This document shows, piece after piece, positions 55,901 through 64,000 of a DNA stretch of 64,000 nt. Within the stretch, counting starts at the first letter, position 1, and each line of letters starts with the position of its first letter. This DNA is from Isoetes taiwanensis (Eukaryota > Streptophyta > Lycopodiopsida > Isoetales > Isoetaceae): assembly GCA_021234155.1 (NCBI GenBank), contig JAJEKV010000013.1:19327257-19391256 (forward strand), in the 5' to 3' direction. The translations under genes and the position numbers were made by a program. The notes beneath the pieces were generated by a model. The model worked only from the letters and a program-made list of their open reading frames with translations, was not told the origin of the DNA and searched no databases.

Positions 55901-56560
55901 TCAGAAATGGAGGTAGGCGAGAATGTTACTCCGTGCAAAGAGGGCACACCATCCAATGCGTATGGGGAAGCATAGCACGGTCATGCCTAGCATCGCCCGC
56001 CCGCACCAATCGCCTATTACAATAGGTGAAAGACAAGTCCCGGGGACCTCAACCAAGGCCAAATCACGCAACAAAGCGAGACCATTGGTCCCTCTCAAAT
56101 CCATGCACACAAGCACGGGTTGCGAGAACCAGGCGATCTTCTACTGGCTCTACCATATTGAAATCCCCTAACAACAACCAAGCAGCACGCCAGCCCACCA
56201 AGGGCTCACCCAACTTATTCGGTTGTGGCCCCAAAGCACCGTGAGAAGGCTGATTAGGGGCATAAACATTAACAATCCCCACTCTTGCCGCCCTCCAACC
56301 ACTTAATTATTGCCCACCGAGGCCAAACACATGCAGCTGCGGTATGTGACACGCACATCCATCTTCCAAGCAATAAGAGTACCCCCACTAGTCCGCCCGA
56401 GGAAGAAGAAGCAATAAAGCCAAAGCGCCTACCAACCATATTCATGAGCACGGACATATCACCCCTGGTGACACTTATGCTCCTGAATGCAAATAATATC
56501 GGGGCTTAGCTGCCGAAGTGCCAAAGAAACATGGGCCCTCTTACTACTAGAGGACCCACC
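53000..56560 (-). pseudogene. LINE-2 ORF2: endonuclease, reverse transcriptase, zf-RVT, broken
   Basis: Minus strand. Endonuclease: LRQLSPDIICIQEHK (about 56520-56475), GIVNVYAPN (56279-56253) and LLGDFNMVEPVEDR (about 56160-56120). Pre-RT: DKCPGLDGIPVEFF (about 55225-55185), the usual KAPGPDG motif. RT: GQGIAYLKLDFAKAYDSVRW (about 54866-54807), the L1-type first catalytic motif; the YADD pair is not legible. C-terminal zf-RVT: LCPCCG...ET (about 53265-53225). Frames change several times. This LDFAKAYDxVxW motif contrasts with the DFSKAFD motif of LINE-1. Confidence 0.82.
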
Positions 56561-56599
56561 TCCCTCACATTCAAGCGAGGATCGACCTATTCATCCCGG

Positions 56600-58500
56600 A
56601 GGAGAAGTGTCAGCCCCACATGCCTACCCACCCGGGCCATCAGCCCACTCCCGCGAGTCGGCATCTAGAGCGGAGGATTAATCCGGCAATGTGACCCACC
56701 CAGCTCACGTGATATTCCGCTTCCATGCGTGTTGGAAGTCCCCGGAAACACCTCCGCGAGTCATGGGCCTGGCTTCGTGATATTCCACTTCCAACCGTGT
56801 TGGAAGTCCCCGAACACCTCCATAGAGTCATGGGCCACTAGTCTCTACCTCCAAACCCGGGTTGCTCCAGCCACCTCATGCTTTCGGCACATTATCAGCT
56901 CTTTGGGACATCCCCGGCCGGGATCACCGACCCCTGCCACAACCACGTCCTCGGATCTAGCCACAACCAAATCATCAGGCCCTCCACGAGCCACCCGTCC
57001 CCTAGCCCCCGCCATCAAAGAAGACCAGCAGACAAGCTTTGCCAGGCCTCGTCCCCACCACCTCTCCCAACCACACCACCTCGTCCAGCGCCACTCCTTG
57101 CACCATGGAGGTCCCTCTGCTGTGACCTGGGGAAGGCAGGAATCGGGCCCCTGCATCAACACACGCAACCCCTACCACATCACAAGCACCGGCGGGACCT
57201 AGCGGGATCATCAGCGGGGTCAAATGGTAGCACAATAGATGGAAACATCCGCCGGGATCTGGAAGGAGCCATTCAAAAGCTTCAATGGAAAAGAAAATGC
57301 GGGGACCACTACGCCTTTGGAAGAAGAAGTAGAGCCTGCAGTACCAAAAGCGGCGAGCAACACGAGATCTTGGGGACGCACAATAGAATGAGCCAAATAT
57401 ACACCCGGGCCATTGGCCATAGAAACCAAGAAATCAAGGCACCATCGGTCGGGGAGGAAGATCACGATCACGGAACCAACACGGGATTTTTAACATTTGT
57501 CAAAGAAGCTGGTGGACATTCTTTGGAGTATATCTTGATACAACACATATGAATCACCCAAGCGTATCCACCCCAGAGCTAACCAATTGCGCCGAGAAGA
57601 CTCAGCCTCAAACATGATTAGGAAGAAATTATTTGGTAAGAATTTGAGGAGGCGATACTGGGCAAACCAATCGCCTCGGATGTCCGGCAAGCCAAGAGCT
57701 AAACCTCCTCGTGTCCAATATGTAACTCGTGAAATAGCCCAACAACGCAAATGAAACTAGATTCTCAATGGTGCGAACATGCACGGTATGATCAATATCT
57801 ATCCATGGAGTCTCTGGAAGAGGCTGCACGCAAGTCAACTTGAGTGATGATCCTCCACAAACTTGAGCTTCTTGAACGCAGGCAGTTCTACACTCAGGAG
57901 CCTTGCGCTTAATCAATCTGAAAACCCCGTAGGCGGTGATGCGAGCAGCGGTGTCATTGCTCGCCCGAGCCGGTATACCGAATTTGGGGCTGCCGCCCTG
58001 GCACCCTGAGAGGTATCGAGAGGCACCCAGGGGAGACACATCGGCTACATGCACCCTAGAAGAGCATCACCCGCAAGTGATCCCTTCCCAAGCACAGGGG
58101 AAGAGGGCATCACAGATCCGTTTCAAAGGGGGCATGCTTGATGGAATCAAGGCCGGAGTCTCCAAAACACAATCTACTTGGGTCTCCGAATTATATTGAG
58201 AGGAAGAGCAATCCACATACCTCTCAGCAGAAGGGGATTCAAGAGCTCCCTCATCTCGCCACCAATTGCATGCCACTTCCCTCTGACCCGCGCCTCTTCA
58301 TGCATCTTTGAGACCCGCGCCCTTCCCTTTCTTTGGAGGATTCTTTCTCCCTCGCCATCTCCCTTGGCTTCAGCCCCAAGCCATGAGGCTCAATCGAGCC
58401 CCCCATCGGCTGTCTGGCGGGAGCCATGTCATCGGACCAGTCCGGAAATCAGCTGTTTGCAGCAACAAATCACATGCAAAACAGCTGATGCTATACACCG
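56600..58500 (-). pseudogene. LINE-2 ORF1 region, broken
   Basis: Minus strand upstream of the endonuclease. Two segments, 57750-57490 (FLPNNFFLIMFEAESSRRNW) and 57471-57220 (IVIFLPDRWCLDFLVSMANG), resemble the DUF4283-type nucleic-acid-binding domain of plant L1 ORF1 proteins. The rest is Pro/Ser-rich and frameshifted. No zinc knuckle is legible. Assignment rests mainly on position. Confidence 0.5.
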
Positions 58501-58611
58501 CTGGAAAGAGCTCAGAGCAAGCTTTCCAACGAGCCCAAGCACGCCAAAATCCGACACCAGAGAAGAGAGATATCACCGATCAAAGTTTTGCCGTCAGAAC
58601 CCTAGCTCCAG

Positions 58612-58621
58612 CATGTTTATT
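58612..58621 (+). repeat. LINE-2 target-site duplication, right copy
   Basis: CATGTTTATT, followed by CACGCTTCCGCAGCTAGG, the continued LTR of C. Confidence 0.9.
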
Positions 58622-58804
58622 CACGCTTCCGCAGCTAGGTCAACCCGAAGGGAGACGGGTGAATGACACATCCACTCTTCCCTTGCTGGCTCATTCCACT
58701 GGGAGTGGTGTCAAGTGGATGGCCCCTGCCAGTTTGGCTGACAGGGGGAATGCTCCGCCTTCTGATACGATGTGTGCATCGTATAAGGAGTAGGGGACGT
58801 CACA
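58622..58804 (+). repeat. Element C 3' LTR, terminal part
   Basis: Matches 32206-32383. The terminal hairpin ATACGATG-TGTG-CATCGTAT is at 58765-58784; the LTR ends GGGGACGTCACA. The target duplication AGTGG follows at 58805. Confidence 0.9.
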
Positions 58805-58805
58805 A

Positions 58806-59324
58806 GTGGGCGAAATGTGCTCCGTGAATTTTTGCCGTAATGGTGGTATCGAAAGCAAGTATGATGAGGAACTACGCGGATATGCCGGGGAGGACTGCAT
58901 TGACCGGTTACGAAGTGCATCCGCTTTGAAGAAGGGCATATACCAAGCCTACGAGGACATTCATCCCCGGGCGATGAACTTCCTGAGTTCGAGCTGGATG
59001 GGAAAGCATCCTCAAAAGCTGCTCTTGCAGCAGCTATCCCTGTAGGTGCTGACCATGTAACTGCTGCAAGTGCATCTAATACTGGTATTGATAATGCAGG
59101 AATACTCTCAGAGCAAAATTACTAAGGGGGTTGATGAAGGGAAACTTACCCAATGAGACAGGGGTCATATTCCATTGTCTAAGGGAGCTGACAGCCAGAT
59201 AAAAAGCTAGAACAAGCTAAGTTTGAAACACCCTTAGGGTTGATGCAAGAGCCTCAGAAGTGGGATCTTTGAAGGGAAGGCCCGGGAACTTCGCTTAAGT
59301 AATGTAGTAGAAAAGTTTCTACAA
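58806..59324 (+). other. Leader or early gag region of element D
   Basis: A 79-codon frame (58806-59045; MCSVNFCRNGGIESKYDEEL and on) and a following non-coding stretch. It shows no domain, but directly precedes the recognisable gag of D. Confidence 0.4.
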
Positions 59325-60220
59325 GTGGCTGGGGCAGTTCCCAATGCTCCATGGGAAAACCGTAATGTTCCTCATGAGGTTGCACGACTAGGACCTAGTG
59401 CACCGTCAGGAATCAACACGGGGCTGTCCTATGAACCGATAGCTCAGGGTGTCATGGAAGGTATTGTTCAGCGAGAAGAATCCCTGGGGGAGCTTTCTGA
59501 TGAAGAGATTAAGTCTCTGGAGCGTGTAAAGATGCCCGATTTCTATGGCAAGGATGTTATGCCTGAGCAGGCTATGCGATGGTTCAATCAAATGAAGCTG
59601 TATTTTGCAGCTACAAAGAAAGGTGAGAATGCCCGACTGATGTATGCCACCCTGGAGTTGAAGGGGCCGGCAGCTGCATGGTGGGACATCCACACCGATA
59701 CTGGTCAGAAGCTGCGTACTTGGAGGAATTTTTGTCGTTTGTTCCGACAGAAGTATGCACCTCACCTTGACCGGCGGCATGCGCTCATACAGTTGAAGGA
59801 TCTCACTCAGACAGGGTCTCTATGGGATTATGTGACAGAGCTGAGGGCGCTCTTTTCATGATTACCCGAGATTACTGCCGGGATGTGCGTGGATCATTTT
59901 ATAAATGGTCTACGGGATGCTAGCATTCGGACACATTTGCTGCAGGCTGAACCTGCTGACTTTGAGCTGGCTATTGAGATTGCCGAGAACTGGTAGGTAG
60001 GGAAGAGTCCAAGAAGGCATAAAACTTTGCTAATTGGAAGGTAAAACGGGCCGGGGGAACTTCTCAAGGATCTGCTCCTTCTAAGAAGCAGAAGAATGAT
60101 TCCAAGGACAAGCCCACCGGGGGCAAGGCCAAGGAAGGTGATACCAAAACATATAAACCCAAGGGGTGTTATCGTTGCGGGGTAGTAGGGCACTTTGCCC
60201 GGGAATGTACCAAGCCTCAC
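59325..60220 (+). pseudogene. Gag of element D
   Basis: The frame 59325-59861 has KMPDFYGKDVMPEQAMRWFN, LMYATLELKGPAAAWWD and WRNFCRLFRQKYAPHLDRRH, typical gypsy capsid text, ending at an in-frame TGA (59859); the frame then continues LPEITAGMCVDHFINGLRDA. The zinc knuckle CYRCGVVGHFAREC spans 60167-60208, the canonical CX2CX4HX4C. Confidence 0.88.
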
Positions 60221-60229
60221 AAGAAAGCT

Positions 60230-60770
60230 TTGGCTAGCACTGCAAAGGTAAATGATAAGCCAGAGGTAAAGGCATTATCAGTTATCGCCCGAGAGGAAAT
60301 GATAAGTCCTACTTCACGCTCTTATGCAGATAAAGTTATAAGATTGCTAGGTAGAATCAATAATAGAAACGTGGTTGTTTTGGTTGATTCTGGAAGCACT
60401 CACAACTTTATTTCTGCAGATCTAGTACACGATCTAGGGCTGGAGTTGAACAAGGTGGCTCCATATGTGATTGAGTCTGAGGCTGGACCACAAACTCAGT
60501 GTCACAATGAGCAAGCAAGGGGTGTTTGCTTGGAGTTGTTGGACAAAGAATCACGGGTTGTAACATCTATGTGCATAGATTTAGACATCACTCAGTTGAA
60601 GTGATGATGTCATTCTAGGCATGAAATGGTTACAACATGTTGAGCCACAAATTCTCTGGCCAACACACACCTTGATTTTCAATTTGCCGTCAAGTGAAGT
60701 AGTTAGTGTTCAAGATTTACCACATGTAGAGTCTAGTAGACTCATGTCAGCCACTCAGGCTAAAAAAGTA
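60230..60770 (+). pseudogene. Protease of element D
   Basis: Frame 60230-60604 contains VVVLVDSGSTHNFISADLVH (active-site DSG, about 60370-60430) and the first half of the fold; TGA follows. The continuation reads DDVILGMKWLQH in another frame (about 60604-60640), the conserved ILGMxWL motif. Confidence 0.85.
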
Positions 60771-60899
60771 AGTTAATACAAATGCTCTTTCTTTAATGTA
60801 CTAAAGAAGAGATGATTTGGTTATCAACTCGTGTAACTCGTTAGTGGTTAATACTGGAGTAACCCTGAGGTAGATCAAAGATTAAAAGATCTCTTGAAT

Positions 60900-61710
60900 A
60901 CTTTCTAGGATGTCTTTCCGGAAGAGTTACCCAAGGGACCACCACCCTCACGGGATGTCGAGCACGAAATTGAGCTTGAACCTGGGGTTAAGCCCATGGC
61001 ATGTGCTCCCTATCGTTTGAGTCCTCTAGAGCTTGAAGAGGTTAAAAAGCAAGTGAAAGAATTGTTAAGCAAAGGTTTTGTACGACCAAGTAAATCACCT
61101 TTTGCGAGTCCCGTTGTTGCTCATTAAGGAAAAAGACGGTACTATGCAGATGTGCATAGATTACCGCACACTTAGGAAAGCAACTATAAAGGATTGATAT
61201 CCTTTACCTCGAGTCGATGATATTCTAGATCATCTTGGGGGCGCCAACTGGTTCACCAAGGTAGACCTCCGAAGCGGATATCATCAGATTAAGACTCAGG
61301 AAGGGGACGAAGCTAAAACTGCATTCAAAACTCATCAAGGCTATTATGAGTTTCTGGTTATGCCGTTTGGGCTTACAAATGCTCCTGCAACGTTTATGCG
61401 ATTAATGAATCAGGTATTCTCTAAGCATTTGGACAAGTTTTTGGAGGTATTTTTAGATGATATTCTCATCTACTCCCAAACTATTGAAGAACATTTCGCT
61501 CCTTTGGAGCAAGTTCTTCGAATTTTGCAAGAACACAAACTCTATGCAAAGATCTCCAAATGTAATTTCTTTAGACAACAGGTGGCCTATTTGGGACATA
61601 TCCTTTCCGGCGAAGGTGTGTCATCCGATTCCGCCAAGGTACAGGTGGTACAACAATGGCTCCCAACAGAGAACGTTTTGGAGTTATGGGTTAGCAACGT
61701 ACTACCATAA
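60900..61710 (+). pseudogene. Reverse transcriptase of element D, frameshifted
   Basis: FQDVFPEELPKGPPPSRDVE and [20 protein letters not shown] (60906-61085) open the domain. A frame break lies near 61107; [20 protein letters not shown] (about 61258-61318) carries the first catalytic Asp. The frame 61360-61710 has MPFGLTNAPATFMRLMNQVF and FLDDILIYSQT (catalytic DD), then YLGHILS. Confidence 0.88.
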
Positions 61711-61749
61711 ATTCGTACCCAAGTTCTCTAAAGTTGTAGCTCCCTCAAG

Positions 61750-62230
61750 CGATCTTTTGAAAAAAAGATCATGATTTTTTAATGGGGAGAAAGCGATGAG
61801 AGGCGTTCCGGCATTAAGGACTTGTTAGTGGCGATCTGTGTTAAAGGTGCAGTTTGAATGAGGGCATTCGAGGGTCTATCTTGATGCTTGCGGGCAAGTG
61901 TTAGGGGCGATAATGCGGCAAGAACACGTGATCGCTTATGAAAGTCGGAAACTAAGTCATGCTAAAAGGAATTACGCAACCTATGAGCAAGAATTGTTAG
62001 CCATTGTGCATGTGTTAAAGACTTGAAGGCACTACTTGCGTAGTGGGGCGAGCAAAGAGCCGCGCAAGTTTATCGTCTATATGGCCATAAACCGTTGAGG
62101 TTCTTGCAAAGTCAAGCCGAGCCCAAGACATGCTAGGTGGCTAGACTTCCTCTATGGGTTCCATTTCTTCATTGAGCATACGCCTGGCAAAAATAATCCA
62201 GTTGTCGATGCGTTATCAAGGGTTAAACAT
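61750..62230 (+). pseudogene. RNase H of element D, broken
   Basis: VIAYESRKLSHAKRNYATYE and QELLAIVHVLKT (about 61930-62025) are legible, with a stop after KT; later HFFIEHTPGKNNPVVDALSR (about 62163-62222) gives the terminal DALSR motif. Confidence 0.78.
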
Positions 62231-62269
62231 ATAAATACCTTAACAATGCATTTCTACAAGGGAAGGATT

Positions 62270-62910
62270 TATGTTCCTTCAAGTGGGGATCTTAGGGAGT
62301 CAATTCTACGTGAGCACCATGACACTCCACAAGTTGGGCATGGAGGTGAATGGAAGACATATGAGTTGGTAAAAGAGGTTCTACTGGCTTGGCGGAGTTG
62401 TAAGGTCAAGTCAAAGACACGGTAAGTCCTTGCTTGGTGTGTCAAGCGGTGAAAGGCGGATCATGGGAAAACCTGGGGATTATTACAACCACTCCTATAC
62501 CAAAATGAATGTTGGGAAAGCGTGAGTATGGACTTTATAATCGCATTACCTAGAGCTGCTAGGCAACATACTCAAATTTTGGTAGTGGTGGACGGTTAAC
62601 CAAGTATGCTAAGTTTATAGCATTAAAAGGGAGGCTACGAGGATGGCCCGAAGCTTGATTACCTATATGCAACACATATTTCCAACTTTCGGACTTCCCT
62701 TGTTCATTGTAAGTGATCGGGACACTAAGTTCACGGGTCACTTCTAGAGGATCTCATGAAAGGATTGAGATCCGATTATACATGAGTAATGGAAATCATC
62801 CCCGAGGCGGATGGGCAAACCGAACACATAAACATGATCCTAGAAGATATGTTGCCAACTTTGTCCACGAAAAAATCTAGGTGGGAAGATTATCTCCAGC
62901 CATCATCCGA
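62270..62910 (+). pseudogene. Integrase of element D, broken
   Basis: Zinc region: LREHHDTPQVGHGG (about 62300-62345) and CLVCQAVKG (about 62436-62460). Core: SMDFIIALPRAARQHTQ (about 62525-62575), FGLPLFIVSDRDTKFTGHF (about 62690-62745, second Asp) and PEADGQTEHIN (about 62803-62835, catalytic Glu). Multiple frame changes. Confidence 0.78.
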
Positions 62911-62919
62911 ATTCAAATG

Positions 62920-63600
62920 ACTCCCTTGTGGTAGTGATCGTCAAAATCTAAGGGCTTATTTAGGTGTACATAAATACCTCGAACCAAAGTTGCGATTACA
63001 TATGCTCCATGACATGGATGCAATCTTCGGCAATACCAACAGCTTTCTTGGAAAAGCGAATAGGGCACAAGCGACCGTTAATCAGCATATGCGTGATATC
63101 TCTCATGGAGGTGATTGTGCTTTCCTAAGGGTTGTTTATCATGCGTTAAGAATGACCACGCGCAGAGCTTTGACTAAGATTGGGATAACTTATCGGCGGT
63201 ATTTTGGACCTTTAAGGGATTACTAAAGGATGAGGAAATAACATCTGAGTTGAACTTCCACAGGAAGTAGAGATCCATCACGTGTTCCATGTAAGAAGAT
63301 TCGATAAAAAGGCTATCTTGGATACTACTAATGTGGTTAATCCCGCCAAAACCTCTTGTGTCTTAAACTCTCTGCATGGCCACGAGCGTCTTTTGGATAA
63401 AAAGTGTTTGAGCAATAAAGAATAAATAGAATTATCACGGTTGCCGATTCTTGAGAACCGGAGTCTGAGACACCTACGGGAGGCAGAAGGAATTGGCAGC
63501 TATTTCCCTCATCCTAAAAAGATCGCTTGAGGGAGACAAGGTCAAGGAGGAGAAGATATTGGTGCTCCCAAAGAGATATGGCAGGAATGGACCGCCCAGC
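62920..63600 (+). pseudogene. Integrase C-terminus and chromodomain-like tail of element D
   Basis: RRYFGPLRDY at about 63195-63226 fits the YFGPF motif after the integrase core. EVEIHHVFHVRRFDKKAILD (about 63268-63325) matches the HPVFHVS motif. LSNKE, LSRLPILENRSLRHLREAEG (63410-63490) resembles the degenerate chromodomain region of Tekay/Del elements. Confidence 0.65.
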
Positions 63601-64000
63601 GGGCGATCCATGAGCATGGGGAATGCGGTAGGATTTACAATTAAAGAGTTGTGATTAATGGAGCCCATGTTGGCTATGCTAGTTTACATAAAGGTGGCCG
63701 GGGATCGCGAAATAAGTGACAATAGTGCTGCTTGGCGGTTAATAGATGCGCTAAGAGGCACTAATATTAGCAATAATATTAGTCTGTGAGGAAGGAAAAC
63801 TTACAAGATGCGTTTAGAACATTTATAATTAATGTTTTGGTGTTTGGTAGTAAACGGTGCCGTGTTAACCGCTAAAGGGCATTAATATGAAGGCAAAGTT
63901 AACTATAGTTCATGGACGCGTGGCGTTAATAGGTTGGACCAGGCTGTAAACTTACTGTTATAAAAGCAATTGAAACGGAAATCTGTATCCAGTTATGGTG
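63601..64000 (+). other. 3' region of element D to window end
   Basis: Non-coding, with no definite polypurine tract or LTR start. ACTAATATTAGCAATAATATTAGT at 63759-63782 is a short inverted repeat. Confidence 0.4.

Larger units (their letters stand above)
52734..58611 (-). mobile_element. LINE-2: near full-length L1-type LINE, minus strand, in the 3' LTR of C
   Basis: Flanked by perfect 10-bp duplications CATGTTTATT (52724-52733 and 58612-58621); the uninterrupted site is in the 5' LTR at 32196. Its 3' end is at 52734 with an A-rich tail (AAAAAATAAA on the minus strand). Reading right to left it holds an ORF1 region, an endonuclease, RT and a C-terminal zinc-finger-like region. Length 5.88 kb is normal for a plant L1. 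Frames are broken by many shifts. Confidence 0.9.
13182..58804 (+). mobile_element. Element C: Ty3/gypsy chromovirus, interrupted by four other insertions
   Basis: LTR retrotransposon with 5-bp duplications AGCGG (13177-13181) and AGTGG (58805-58809) next to LTR ends of the TG...CA type. The 5' LTR is split by element B (14532-32159). The primer site for tRNA-iMet is at 32385. The interior holds leader stem-loops, ORF-A, ORF-B, a 5'-truncated gag, protease, RT, RNase H, integrase and a chromodomain remnant, and is split by a copia element (41086-48226). A doubled polypurine tract precedes the 3' LTR, which is itself split by insertion X (about 48738-51365) and by LINE-2 (52734-58611). Without insertions it would be about 12 kb. 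Element D sequence continues at its right side. Confidence 0.85.
58805..64000 (+). mobile_element. Element D: Tekay/Del-like Ty3/gypsy element, right part, interrupted by C
   Basis: Contains gag with zinc knuckle, protease, RT, RNase H, integrase and a C-terminal region in gypsy order, all on the plus strand and all broken by stops or frameshifts. The C-terminal text SNKE.IELSRLPILENRSLRHLREAE recalls the LRNKEIPLVKVLW...WE region of Tekay/Del chromoviruses. Element C is inserted before gag. The 3' LTR, if present, is beyond or near the window end. The 5' LTR should be left of 13182 but was not identified. Confidence 0.75.

Noticed and set aside
53690-57552. Plus-strand frames of 150-220 codons (for example 53690-54181, 56878-57552)
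   Set aside because: They are antisense to LINE-2, whose minus strand carries the endonuclease and RT motifs and whose ends are fixed by target-site duplications.

Overview
The window is plant nuclear DNA. The evidence is a chloroplast import receptor gene at the left edge and, beyond it, a dense stack of plant transposable elements: Ty3/gypsy chromoviruses with tRNA-iMet primer sites, a Ty1/copia element, two unlike LINEs, a CACTA element and a MULE-like element. The Toc protein reads closest to monocot Toc132/Toc120, so a monocot is a reasonable but unproven guess.

Layout. 1-2846 (minus): partial but open TOC132/120-type gene with a probable 5'UTR intron. 3106-5013: AT-rich intergenic DNA. 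About 5014-10220 (plus): GC-rich, badly decayed LINE of the type with a DFSKAFDxVPR reverse transcriptase (LINE-1 below). 10221-13181: non-coding, mostly unexplained. 13182-58804: one large nested complex. 58805-64000 (plus): a decayed Tekay/Del-like gypsy element (element D), cut by the window end.

The nested complex resolves from flanking duplications and empty-site comparisons. Element C (gypsy chromovirus, LTRs about 1.57 kb) starts at 13182 and ends at 58804, and it sits in element D (5-bp duplications AGCGG/AGTGG). Element B (14532-32159, 1.5-kb LTRs) belongs to the same family and inserted into the 5' LTR of C. B was then hit by a MULE-like element (22271-24992) and a CACTA element (25967-29972). 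The interior of C was hit by a copia element (41086-48226). The 3' LTR of C was hit by an unidentified insertion X (about 48738-51365) and by an L1-type LINE on the minus strand (52734-58611, 10-bp duplications, LINE-2).

The most interesting content is the architecture shared by B and C. Before gag, each has two consecutive modules. Each module is a set of about 60-bp stem-loops spaced about 200 bp apart, then a TATAAATAG-like box, then an ORF. ORF-A is highly charged and ORF-B begins with an FRRWYNA block. The inner stems differ in sequence between B and C but pair in both, so the structure has been conserved by covariation. The LTR 3' ends also carry a covarying hairpin, and both elements have a doubled polypurine tract. 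I recognise no known function for ORF-A or ORF-B. All retroelement reading frames are broken by stops, frameshifts and deletions, so nothing here looks capable of autonomous transposition.
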